This document shows positions 1 to 7,523 of a stretch of DNA of 7,746 nt, piece after piece. This DNA is from Candidatus Zixiibacteriota bacterium (GTDB taxonomy: Bacteria; Zixibacteria; MSB-5A5; GN15; PGXB01). The stretch is from contig QNAH01000124.1 of NCBI GenBank assembly GCA_003641425.1, positions 1-7,746 of the forward strand. Direction: 5' to 3'. How positions within the stretch are numbered: the first letter of the stretch is position 1; each line of letters starts with the position of its first letter. Position numbers and translations under genes: made by a program. Below the pieces are notes generated by a model. That model saw only the letters and a list, made by a program, of their open reading frames with translations, was not told the origin of the DNA and searched no databases.

Positions 1-1850
1 CCCTCGGCCACATCGTACATGTTGGGATCGGCATCCTGCAATGTCTGGTTCTCGAGAACGAAGACAGTATCACCGGTTATTTCGTCGACACGAATCATAT
101 GCCAGTAAGTCACTTCGTCGCTCTCGGTGAAAATGACACTGTATTCGTCGCCGATTATCTCGGTTTCATCGAAAATAATGGGGTACAGAACGCCGTCGGA
201 GAGTGCCGATGTCCCGACATTGATATGTTCGATGGTCGAGAAGGCGTCATAATAACCGGCCGGATCGGAACGAGGTATCACCTTGACCACATTGGGATCG
301 CTCCCCGGTTTTCCGAATCCATTCTGAAGTGATGTTATCGGAACCGAAGTATCACCAGCGTCGTAGGCCACCAGGCAGTACCAGTATTCCATACCGTTGG
401 TAAGGCCGCTGTCGACAACGCTGTGCGCAATAGGTTCGCCTGGGGTTTCGACCTGGAATGCGGCCAGAGGGATGTAGTCGACATCGAGACAGGAGTTTGC
501 CGATGACGAGCTTTCGAATCCCCAGGTGTAACCCTGATTGGTCGATTTATATAGTTTATATCCGCGGAAATCAACGACTCCGCTCATCGGGTCAATATCG
601 ACTTCCGAGGTATCGCCCCAGCTCAGGTATACTTTTTTGTCGCTGACTCGGGCGTTAAGAGTCGGCACGGCCGGCGGCTGCGGTCCGATAAAATGACTGT
701 CGTACAGTACCTGCGCGGTGGATGCGTTGCTGTAGAACTCTTCTTCATCCTGTCCGGCAATAATGGCATAGACGACGCGGACGGTTTTCCCGGCAGTAAG
801 ATTAATACCTCTGGTACACTGCAGGTAGTATTGATCGGCTGGCGGCAGAGAGGTATCAAAGTCGGTGGAATTGATCAGTTCGTAGCGGCCGGCATCGTTA
901 TCGGGGATCATTTCCCACTGTCCGGTACGAAACGCGGTCATCCCGATACCATCCGGGGTTTCGAGATATTTGGTGCCCATGATGCCGGTTCTAACCAGTG
1001 GACCCCAGCCCGGATCATACCCGTCTTCATCATAGGTCCAGGCCAGATTCTCGTCCAGATCAGAAGCCACCAGGTCACCCAGACGACCGTTTTCACCGGT
1101 ACCATCGGGGCCGCCGACATCGATATCGCTGTAGATCGCAAAGGCGAAATCGGAGTAATCAACATCCGAGGTATTGGTGATTTCAAGAATAACGAAGAGC
1201 AAATCTTCATTATAGCAATAATTCCACTGGCAGATTGTCTGTGAGATGACCAGTCCCAGGCTGGTGGCACCATTCTCGTCGGAGAAGCGGCAGAAAGACT
1301 GCTGCATTCCGGTGGGACCGGCCGGATAAAAAGTATCGTCCAGCGGGTTATAGACCTGATTATAAACCAGAGAGCCGGTGCTGTCGTAAACGCGCCAGCC
1401 ATAGGCCGGATTGCCAATACCGAGACCGGTCGTATCCTCTTGATCGTAATCATAGGTCGAAGTGTCGGTTGACAATCTTATTGTAAACGATTCCACTCCG
1501 CTGACCAGATCGGCCAGGGGCAGAAAATCTTCATCGGAATCGGCGACAATGGTATCGCCATCGGGTGTCACCGCTCCCATCCAGAATTTCATTTCACCGA
1601 TATAATCATGGCCTGAGTTTCGCGGCCATTCCCCCGACGGTAGATCGTAGGGATAACTGTAACCGCCGATATAACCCCAGTTATCGACCGTGGTAACAAT
1701 GTTTCCCTTGTCATGAATGATCTGCGTGATCCTGTCCATCGGCGGGGCGGCCTGCTCCAGATTCTTAGACCACAGATTGCCTGACAGCAGAACCAGAATG
1801 ACGATCACTGCCAGGCCGGTGTATTTAAGATATCTTGTTTTCCTTTCCAT
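1..1850 (-). CDS. Secreted FN3-like surface protein, C-terminus beyond the window
   Basis: The reading frame is open from an ATG at 1850 to the window edge, giving 616 full codons with no stop, so the C-terminus is missing. Residues 1-28 form a signal peptide: basic start (MERKTRYLKYT), hydrophobic core about 12-27, and no lipobox cysteine. The body is rich in Asp, Tyr and Trp, as in extracellular beta-sheet proteins. Residues about 237-284 form an Asp/Gly-rich segment (SDIDVGG, SDLDENL, DEDGYDPGWG), possibly Ca2+-binding. Residues about 397-505 look like a fibronectin type III-like domain (KVYLSWGD, FRGYKLYKS, then GLTNGMEYWYCLVAYD). It lies 12 nt downstream of the TonB receptor gene, so it is probably co-transcribed and may work with the receptor at the cell surface. 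In FCB-group bacteria such proteins often end in a secretion/sorting domain, which cannot be seen here. No enzyme motif was recognised. The function is unknown; existence of the gene is near certain. Confidence 0.93.
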   Translation of the reverse strand, partial: MERKTRYLKYTGLAVIVILVLLSGNLWSKNLEQAAPPMDRITQIIHDKGNIVTTVDNWGYIGGYSYPYDLPSGEWPRNSGHDYIGEMKFWMGAVTPDGDTIVADSDEDFLPLADLVSGVESFTIRLSTDTSTYDYDQEDTTGLGIGNPAYGWRVYDSTGSLVYNQVYNPLDDTFYPAGPTGMQQSFCRFSDENGATSLGLVISQTICQWNYCYNEDLLFVILEITNTSDVDYSDFAFAIYSDIDVGGPDGTGENGRLGDLVASDLDENLAWTYDEDGYDPGWGPLVRTGIMGTKYLETPDGIGMTAFRTGQWEMIPDNDAGRYELINSTDFDTSLPPADQYYLQCTRGINLTAGKTVRVVYAIIAGQDEEEFYSNASTAQVLYDSHFIGPQPPAVPTLNARVSDKKVYLSWGDTSEVDIDPMSGVVDFRGYKLYKSTNQGYTWGFESSSSANSCLDVDYIPLAAFQVETPGEPIAHSVVDSGLTNGMEYWYCLVAYDAGDTSVPITSLQNGFGKPGSDPNVVKVIPRSDPAGYYDAFSTIEHINVGTSALSDGVLYPIIFDETEIIGDEYSVIFTESDEVTYWHMIRVDEITGDTVFVLENQTLQDADPNMYDVAE

Positions 1851-1855
1851 AAGTG

Positions 1856-1861
1856 CACCTC
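1856..1861 (-). promoter_or_regulatory. Ribosome binding site of the FN3-like protein gene
   Basis: On the minus strand GAGGTG lies 5 nt before the ATG at 1850. It sits in the 12-nt gap after the receptor stop codon (TGA at 1865-1863). This fixes the start and supports coupled expression of the two genes. Confidence 0.75.
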
Positions 1862-1862
1862 A

Positions 1863-4538
1863 TCAGAAGTTGAATTCGAATCCTAACCGCACCTGACGCG
1901 GAGAGGAATAATTCTGAGGATCGTTAGATAACAAATGATAATATCTATTTACATCTTCAGCTGTCAGAGGTCCGTCACCATCCGGATCGGAGGTGTCGGT
2001 ATATATCCGGCCGTCGTCATCGGCACGACCGGTATTGGTATACACATTGACCACATTACGGTGGTCAAGCAGGTTTTCCACTTCGATAAAGAAGGTGAAA
2101 TAATTCCCGCTGTTGCGTATATGGATGTTTTTGTTAAAGCGCATATCGATCGAGAATGTCGAAGGCATACGACCTTCGTTGATACTGCCGTAACGAACAC
2201 CGTTGATATCGGTGAGTGTGTATGGCAGGCCCGAACCGTAGTGCGCAATAGTATTCACCCCCCAGTCTCCGGGAATCGTAACACCCATGAATTTTCCTCT
2301 CCAACCGCGTGGGACGCGGTAATCCATGGTCACCGTAGCGGTATGGCGCTGATCGAAATCAAGCGGATATTCCTGCACCGGTTTGACCGTATCAGTGGTG
2401 TTGGCTATATAATTGTAATATCCATCGTAGGCCGAGGATGAATTACCCATGGCCTGCATGTATGAATACACCAGGGATCCCGAGAGAAATCCGCGGGCAA
2501 TCTTCTCGACCGTGATATCAATACCCTTGACCGATCCATAGTCTTCATTGACAAACTGGGTGACCGGGCTGCCGCCGACAACACCGATTTCGGTGGTCGC
2601 GATAAGGTTTTTGATATCCTTGAAATACACGGTGACATCGAGACGGATATCCTCATTGACCATGTGATTCAGGCCGAGTTCATAGGCAATTGTCTTCTCG
2701 GCCTTGAGCGCCGGGTTTCCGACCAGTGGAAGACCGGAATTAAGATTGCCGTCCAGATTGGTATACATATAAATATAATTGGGAACCTGGAAGAAATACC
2801 CGTAGTTGAAGCGGATCACCGAATGATCGGAAATCGGATGCGAAACACCAAGCCGCGGGGAAATCTGCGACTGGGGTTCCGATTTGACCATAGGTTCATC
2901 GGTATCCATGACATCGGGCCAGTACTCGACCTCGGAATTGAGATAATCCCATCTGAGTCCGGCGTTGATTATAAAATCGCGGAATTCCAATTTATCCTGA
3001 ACAAAGGCCATCGCATACAGAGGTGATTGTTTGTATTTCTCGCCGTATGGAGAGGCGTTGAAGAACTGTTTTTCATCCCAGAAAATCTCATAGTCGCGGT
3101 ATTCGGCTCCTATACGGAGCTGGTGGAACTTGTTCACCTGACTGGTGAATTTCATCGAGGCCGCGTCATATCCCGTGTAACGCTTGTGATAGACGGGCAG
3201 GAAGTCATCATCATAGGTAAACCCCGTGTGATAGTATTCCTGCGCCAGCTGATAGTTATTATCCTGAATAGTACCATTATATACACCGTCGGCGTTTTCG
3301 GAATATCCGGGCCAATCCGACCAGTAGGTATCAAAGAGGTGTTCGGGGGCGCGTTTCGTCTCGGTATAAAAATGATTATATGCAAATCCCATAATGGATC
3401 TATCACTTAAATTATAGTTGCCTTTCATACCGTATAAATATGCCTTCGACTTGGTGATACCCAGACCGTCCAGGTTGAAATCGTATGACAGGTCGTTGAC
3501 ATCGCGATGGTCGTAAACCTGGGTCTCGCCGCGGTAATAGCTTCCGATGGCCGTCAGTTTAAGATTCGGGGTCGGCTGGAAATTGAATTTACCGGCCTGG
3601 GTGAACTGTTCCAGCTCATTATGCGGCAGATACCCTTCATTGCGATGGTATTCACCGGCCAGGAAGAAGGTCGACCGTCGGCTTAAAAAACGCGGCAGCG
3701 GACCGGAAAAATTGTAGCTGACGGCATTATTATCGGTCCGTTCCAGATCGCCGTATTCGGCCGTATTGACATCATATTTATGACTGTAGCCGTCATAAAA
3801 TTTGATTTTGCCGTGATAATCTATTGTACCTTCACGGGTCACGACATTGATAATACCGGACAGGGCCTCACCGTACTCGGCCGGGAAACCGCCCGATGTC
3901 AGGTTTATCTCTTCCAGGGCATCGGGCATAATCCTGATACCGGAATTGCCGGCAAATGGATCCTGGACCGAAAATCCGTCATATAGATAAGTGACGGTTC
4001 CGGCTCGTCCGCCCCGAACGTGCAGACTGTTGTTATGATCGACAATGGTTCCGGCCATATTCGAGATAACACTCTGGACCGACAGATTATTGGGTGTATA
4101 ATTGAGTCGATCGGCTGTCATGATGGTGCGTGATGCCGTCAAATCTTTTTGAATCGGCGGCCGTTCGGCATAAACCCAAACCTGTCTTTTCAGAGGCACC
4201 TCTACCTGTTCCAGCGTAAAATCAACAGGTGTCGTCAAATCCATAAGGACTCTGACATTTTGCTTTTCAATTGTCTGGAAACCTATTGTCGAAACTGCGA
4301 CGGAATAGGTTCCGGCCGGAAGATTGATGATGAAGTACTCACCATCCATATCGGTCTGGGTTGCCAGATCGGTACCGATAATTCTGATAGTAGCCCCGGG
4401 TATGGGATCCCCCGTTTTATCATCCTCGACGATACCGGCTATTTTACCGGTTGTTCCGGCCGACAGCGGTACGGGTAGCAATACAAGTAATAATATTGCA
4501 ACCGTACACAATTGCAGTGCGCGATTATGAGTATTCAA
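1863..4538 (-). CDS. TonB-dependent outer-membrane receptor with N-terminal carboxypeptidase-regulatory-like domain
   Basis: A ligand-gated outer-membrane porin powered by TonB-ExbBD; the substrate is not evident. From the chosen TTG start it has 891 residues. Order: signal peptide (MNTHNRALQLC, hydrophobic core, then PLSAG, about 1-28); a CarboxypepD_reg-like beta-sandwich at about 31-110 (GKIAGIVEDDKTGDPIPGA, DMDGEYFIINLPAGTYSV); the linker VYAERPPIQKD; a plug domain at about 125-237 (LHVRGGRAGT, YLYDGFSVQDPF, GGFPAEYGEALSGIINVVT); then a barrel rich in aromatic strands ending in LGFEFNF, with the terminal Phe typical of BAM substrates. The same frame extends to ATG codons at 4613 (916 aa) and 4592. 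I prefer TTG at 4538 because GGAGGG lies 6 nt upstream and the resulting signal peptide has normal length, whereas the ATGs have weak or no SD and would place about 25 polar residues before the signal. It is first in an operon with the FN3-like protein gene. Siderophore, vitamin or peptide/glycan uptake are all possible. Confidence 0.95.
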   Translation of the reverse strand: MNTHNRALQLCTVAILLLVLLPVPLSAGTTGKIAGIVEDDKTGDPIPGATIRIIGTDLATQTDMDGEYFIINLPAGTYSVAVSTIGFQTIEKQNVRVLMDLTTPVDFTLEQVEVPLKRQVWVYAERPPIQKDLTASRTIMTADRLNYTPNNLSVQSVISNMAGTIVDHNNSLHVRGGRAGTVTYLYDGFSVQDPFAGNSGIRIMPDALEEINLTSGGFPAEYGEALSGIINVVTREGTIDYHGKIKFYDGYSHKYDVNTAEYGDLERTDNNAVSYNFSGPLPRFLSRRSTFFLAGEYHRNEGYLPHNELEQFTQAGKFNFQPTPNLKLTAIGSYYRGETQVYDHRDVNDLSYDFNLDGLGITKSKAYLYGMKGNYNLSDRSIMGFAYNHFYTETKRAPEHLFDTYWSDWPGYSENADGVYNGTIQDNNYQLAQEYYHTGFTYDDDFLPVYHKRYTGYDAASMKFTSQVNKFHQLRIGAEYRDYEIFWDEKQFFNASPYGEKYKQSPLYAMAFVQDKLEFRDFIINAGLRWDYLNSEVEYWPDVMDTDEPMVKSEPQSQISPRLGVSHPISDHSVIRFNYGYFFQVPNYIYMYTNLDGNLNSGLPLVGNPALKAEKTIAYELGLNHMVNEDIRLDVTVYFKDIKNLIATTEIGVVGGSPVTQFVNEDYGSVKGIDITVEKIARGFLSGSLVYSYMQAMGNSSSAYDGYYNYIANTTDTVKPVQEYPLDFDQRHTATVTMDYRVPRGWRGKFMGVTIPGDWGVNTIAHYGSGLPYTLTDINGVRYGSINEGRMPSTFSIDMRFNKNIHIRNSGNYFTFFIEVENLLDHRNVVNVYTNTGRADDDGRIYTDTSDPDGDGPLTAEDVNRYYHLLSNDPQNYSSPRQVRLGFEFNF

Positions 4539-4544
4539 GATGAA

Positions 4545-4550
4545 CCCTCC
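4545..4550 (-). promoter_or_regulatory. Strong Shine-Dalgarno supporting a TTG start for the receptor
   Basis: GGAGGG on the minus strand is 6 nt upstream of TTG 4538-4536. This is the best ribosome binding site near the N-terminus of the receptor and decides the start choice over the ATG at 4613, which has only a weak AGG about 8 nt upstream. Confidence 0.65.
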
Positions 4551-4625
4551 CTGCAAACGATTGCTATCGCTAACGTTTTCTTTTGTTTTCATGGTTGCGT
4601 TCTTTAATGACATATTATTTGCCTG

Positions 4626-4641
4626 ACCAGAATATTCTGGT
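4626..4641. promoter_or_regulatory. Perfect 16-bp palindrome, candidate operator
   Basis: ACCAGAATATTCTGGT equals its own reverse complement over all 16 bases; the next flanking pair (G/T) does not match. It lies just upstream of the receptor gene, and just downstream of the candidate minus-strand -10 at 4658-4653, where a dimeric repressor would block transcription. The cognate regulator is unknown. It has no loop long enough for a stable hairpin, so a DNA-binding site is more likely than an RNA structure. Confidence 0.4.
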
Positions 4642-4719
4642 TTCTACTCCTAATTATCGACTTTCATCGCGAATATTTAACCATATTTATAAAAGAAAAT
4701 TTATTTACGGCCTGTTTTC

Positions 4720-4747
4720 CGAAACGGCTCCGGCATAACCGGTTTCG
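4720..4747. repeat. Interrupted inverted repeat in the divergent promoter region
   Basis: Arms CGAAAC (4720-4725) and GTTTCG (4742-4747) are exact reverse complements, with a 16-nt middle containing further GG/CC pairing and two CCGG copies. Neither strand shows a T-tract after it, so it is not an intrinsic terminator. It may be a regulator site or a chance structure. Confidence 0.25.
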
Positions 4748-4882
4748 CCAAAAATTCAGTATTTATTTTATCGGCAGGCGTGAAGTTTTTATGCAATAAC
4801 CCGATATAGAAAATTGAAATATACTTCATTTTGGAGTCAGGGACGAAGTGGAATATGCAATGAAAATATCCAGTCTAGGTCT

Positions 4883-4890
4883 GAGGAAAG
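4883..4890 (+). promoter_or_regulatory. Ribosome binding site for the TTG start of the binding-protein gene
   Basis: GAGGAAAG ends 6 nt before TTG at 4897. No in-frame ATG upstream competes, and the protein from this TTG begins directly with a well-formed signal peptide, so the non-ATG start is well supported. Confidence 0.7.
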
Positions 4891-4896
4891 CGGACA

Positions 4897-5856
4897 TTGA
4901 AGTCATATTATAGAAAAACAGCTCTACTATTATATTTAGGCATCGCCGTTCTGGCCTTTTGCGCCGATGCCTTCGCCGCACCGATAAAGCTGGCCATTGT
5001 TTACTCGGACAGTCTTAAATCGACAATGCGGACAATTCGAGGTATAAAAAGTACAATAAACCGCATGTACAATGAGGCCGAATTCAGCGAATATTTGCTG
5101 ACCTCGGATCAGGCGCAGATAGAAATCCAGATCAGCGATGCCGTCAGTAGTGATCCAAAACTCTTTTTGACAGTCGGTTCATTTGCAACCAAAATCGTGT
5201 CGGATCGCGTTAAAGACAGGCCGATCATATTTTCGGCAGTATTGAATCCGGAAACGTCTGATTTTGTTGAATCGCTTAAACATCCCGGCGGTAATATAAC
5301 GGGTGCATCGCTCGACATCCCGCCGGATATCCAGTTCAACTATTTTAAAAAAGTAATCACTTCGATTAAGAAAATCGGTGTTCTCTATACCGATGAAACG
5401 CAAAATCTTATAACACCGGCACAGATTCTTGCCCGGCATGCCGGACTGGAACTTTATGCCGTAAAAATTTTCTCGGAAAAAGATATCCCCCATGCACTTG
5501 ACAGCCTGAATGCCATTGTGGATGGTTACTGGTCGGTGGCCGACGGAAAAATATATTCTCCTCGTTCGACCCGTTTTATTTTACTTAACACGCTTAGAAA
5601 CGCCAAGCCTTTCATGGGCTTTTCTGGAAATCTGGTGGAATCCGGAGCTCTTTTCGGGCTTGAATATGACTACAAAGACATCGGGCGGCAGGCCGGTAAA
5701 ATAGCCTGTGAGGTGTTGAACGGGAAAGATCCAGCCTCAATATCAGTGGCCGTACCTACTATCATATGGTTCCACTATAATGAAAAGACCGCCAAACATA
5801 TTGCGGTGAATATTCCCGATGACCTGATGGCCGTAGCCAAGGAGGTGTACCGATGA
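4897..5856 (+). CDS. Periplasmic substrate-binding protein, ABC_sub_bind (PF04392-like), probable sensory partner of the kinase
   Basis: A 319-residue exported protein, the usual size of the family, which adopts a two-lobed periplasmic-binding fold. The signal peptide covers about 1-27/28 (MKSYYRKT, hydrophobic core, AFA-A cleavage; its Cys22 is not in a lipobox). Family hallmarks in order: first strand IKLAIVYSD (about 30-38), LFLTVGSFATKIV, RPIIFSAVLNPE, the signature HPGGNITGAS (129-138), KKIGVLYTDET (about 158-168), and the C-lobe GFSGNLVESGALFGLEYDYKDIGRQAGKIA (about 241-270, in pieces GALFGLEYDY and IGRQAGKIA). Members usually deliver small ligands, often amino acids, to ABC permeases. 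Here no permease or ATPase gene is present, and the stop codon overlaps the kinase start by ATGA. I infer that it binds a ligand and reports to the kinase, like TorT or LuxP. The ligand cannot be read from sequence. Translation begins at TTG with a good SD. Confidence 0.92.
   Translation: MKSYYRKTALLLYLGIAVLAFCADAFAAPIKLAIVYSDSLKSTMRTIRGIKSTINRMYNEAEFSEYLLTSDQAQIEIQISDAVSSDPKLFLTVGSFATKIVSDRVKDRPIIFSAVLNPETSDFVESLKHPGGNITGASLDIPPDIQFNYFKKVITSIKKIGVLYTDETQNLITPAQILARHAGLELYAVKIFSEKDIPHALDSLNAIVDGYWSVADGKIYSPRSTRFILLNTLRNAKPFMGFSGNLVESGALFGLEYDYKDIGRQAGKIACEVLNGKDPASISVAVPTIIWFHYNEKTAKHIAVNIPDDLMAVAKEVYR
5841..5846 (+). promoter_or_regulatory. Ribosome binding site of the kinase inside the end of the binding-protein gene
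   Basis: GGAGGT lies 6 nt before ATG 5853 and within the last codons of the upstream gene. Together with the ATGA overlap it indicates translational coupling and near-equal production of the two proteins. Confidence 0.75.
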
Positions 5857-7496
5857 GCCTCTTTGGATCATTAAAGCAATTTGGCCTGACGGAACGGTTT
5901 GTTGTGGTCGTATCCCTTGTGATCGTAGCCAGCATGTTGATTATCAGCGGTTATCTGATCAACAGGCAAAACGATATCTACCGCACCGAACTCGAGAAAC
6001 GCGGACAGGCGCTGGTCGACAACCTGGCGTATAATGCCGAGTATGGTGTTATTCTTGAATCCACCATTGAACTCGATAACCTGATCAAGGGTGTGGCCCG
6101 TGCCAATGACATTATATATGTCAGGATTCTGGCCGCTGATGGCCGTGTTCTTGCCCAAACCGGCAGCAATATTTACAACAATGCTAAAGTCACAGACGAA
6201 ACTACGGAACCGGAAGTAAAAGCAGATAAATTTGGTAAAACTTTTTACAGGGCCTCGGACGGAACCGAATTCATGGAACTGACATACCCGGTCGAAACGG
6301 TTCGCCAGTCAATCTCGCGTGAGAATCTGGGAGTGGTTTCCGATTACTCATCCCGTGAAGACACTTATATCCGCGAGGTAATAGGTGAAGTCAGAGTCGG
6401 ACTTACCTTCTCGAATCTTAATCGGGAGGTGACCAAATCTCAGACGGCTTCGATTCTGCTCACATTCGTAGTTGTTCTATCGGCCATTATTATAATGACG
6501 GCTTTTGTACGGATCATTATACGACCCATCGAATCGCTGGTCAGGGTGACCGACCAGATATCCAAGGGCGATCTGACCAAGAGCGTCGATATCGACCGCA
6601 ACGATGAAATCGGTCTGCTGGCCAATTCGTTCAATCGGATGATCGAATCCCTGAAAAAATCGCAGGATGAAATCGAGGAATACAACCGCAATCTGGAAGA
6701 AAAGATAATCGAACGGACGGAGGAACTCGAAGAGGCCCAGACGCAGTTGATACAGTCGGAAAAAATGGTCGCCATCGGACAGTTGGCGGCTGGCGTTGCC
6801 CATGAGTTAAACAATCCGCTCGGCGGCATTCTTGGTTATGCCCAGTTCACCCTGGAAAAAATCCAGAATAAAAATGCGGAAAACATGACTGATAAAGATA
6901 TTAAATCATACAAACGTTATCTCTGCGACATCGAAACTCAATCGCGGCGATGCAAGTCAATTGTGCAGAATCTGCTCAAATTCTCGAGAACATCGCAGAC
7001 AGTCGAGTTCGACAATGTCAATGTCAATGCGGTAATTGAAGATACTCTTACATTTGTTGAGCATCAGTTGATGATGAACCAGATCACGCTGGTCAAGAAT
7101 CTTGATTCGGGCATTCCCATCATCAAGGGAAATCCCAGCCAGTTACAGCAGGTATTTACCAATATTATAATAAATGCCATGCATGCCTCCGAATCCGGAA
7201 ATGAAATCGTATTGACCAGCCGTTTCGCGCCGCCGCTGGGAGAATTCCCCGGCGCCGTGGAAATTGCTTTTGCCGATGCCGGACGCGGTATCAGCGAAGA
7301 ACATCTGAAGAAGATATTCGAACCGTTCTTTACCACCAAAGATGTCGGCAAAGGAACCGGCCTGGGGTTGTCAGTAAGTTATGGAATTATCAAGGAACAC
7401 GGCGGGGAGATTAAAGTAAAATCGACACTGGGTGAAGGCACAACATTTACTGTCATAATTCCGGTGGAGAAAACGCCCTGTCCGTCCGACAAATAA
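5853..7496 (+). CDS. Membrane sensor histidine kinase (HAMP, HisKA, HATPase_c)
   Basis: A 547-residue inner-membrane kinase that autophosphorylates on His and passes phosphate to a response regulator, most likely the next gene product. Layout: short cytoplasmic start; TM1 about 16-36; periplasmic sensor about 37-198, resembling CHASE8/Cache-type domains ([38 protein letters not shown]); TM2 about 199-222; HAMP about 220-272 ([18 protein letters not shown]); coiled coil about 268-304; HisKA with the H-box [17 protein letters not shown], phosphoacceptor His317; N-box NIIINA with Asn441; G1 DAGRG (475-479); F-box FEPFFTTK (489-496); G2 GKGTGLGL (499-506); G3 GEGTTFTV (527-534). All catalytic motifs are present, so it should be active. 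The HELNNPL box is of the NtrB/AtoS-like class. No PAS or receiver domain is attached. It is translationally coupled to the binding protein, suggesting that this protein docks on the periplasmic domain. Confidence 0.96.
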   Translation: MSLFGSLKQFGLTERFVVVVSLVIVASMLIISGYLINRQNDIYRTELEKRGQALVDNLAYNAEYGVILESTIELDNLIKGVARANDIIYVRILAADGRVLAQTGSNIYNNAKVTDETTEPEVKADKFGKTFYRASDGTEFMELTYPVETVRQSISRENLGVVSDYSSREDTYIREVIGEVRVGLTFSNLNREVTKSQTASILLTFVVVLSAIIIMTAFVRIIIRPIESLVRVTDQISKGDLTKSVDIDRNDEIGLLANSFNRMIESLKKSQDEIEEYNRNLEEKIIERTEELEEAQTQLIQSEKMVAIGQLAAGVAHELNNPLGGILGYAQFTLEKIQNKNAENMTDKDIKSYKRYLCDIETQSRRCKSIVQNLLKFSRTSQTVEFDNVNVNAVIEDTLTFVEHQLMMNQITLVKNLDSGIPIIKGNPSQLQQVFTNIIINAMHASESGNEIVLTSRFAPPLGEFPGAVEIAFADAGRGISEEHLKKIFEPFFTTKDVGKGTGLGLSVSYGIIKEHGGEIKVKSTLGEGTTFTVIIPVEKTPCPSDK

Positions 7497-7523
7497 ATAA
7501 AAGGTATTTTTCTAAATAGTAAT

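Larger units (their letters stand above)
4539..4896. other. Divergent intergenic/regulatory region between the receptor and sensor operons
   Basis: About 360 nt without a convincing gene (about 283 nt if the receptor starts at 4613). It is AT-rich, particularly 4650-4705 and 4750-4830, and must carry promoters for both directions. Minus-strand candidate: -10 GATAAT (4658-4653) with only a poor -35 (TTAAAT) 16 nt upstream. Plus-strand candidate: -10 TATACT at 4820-4825 with no good -35. Both are weak. The region holds a perfect 16-bp palindrome (4626-4641), an imperfect 24-bp palindrome (4555-4578) and an interrupted inverted repeat (4720-4747). No sigma-54 -24/-12 element with correct spacing was found. 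Confidence 0.7.

Noticed and set aside
693..1244. 183-codon plus-strand ORF
   Set aside because: It lies antisense to the fully open minus-strand FN3-like gene, has no recognisable domain, and its composition is what a shadow of that frame would give.
938..1453. 171-codon minus-strand ORF
   Set aside because: It overlaps the FN3-like gene in another frame on the same strand; the longer frame has a signal peptide, SD and domain-like sequence, while this one has none.
1935..2441. 168-codon plus-strand ORF, and similar ones at 2664-3026 and 3027-3410
   Set aside because: They are antisense to the TonB receptor barrel, which has clear family motifs throughout; the antisense products resemble nothing known.
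4720..4747. Intrinsic terminator
   Set aside because: The inverted repeat has no following T-tract on either strand and lies upstream of both divergent genes rather than after a gene.
4729..4759. Possible sigma-54 promoter on the minus strand (TGGC followed by TGCC)
   Set aside because: The spacing between the GG and GC elements is about 3 nt too long for a -24/-12 promoter.
6440..6829. Minus-strand ORFs of 129 and 108 codons within the kinase gene
   Set aside because: They are antisense to the HAMP, coiled-coil and H-box region, which is unambiguous on the plus strand.
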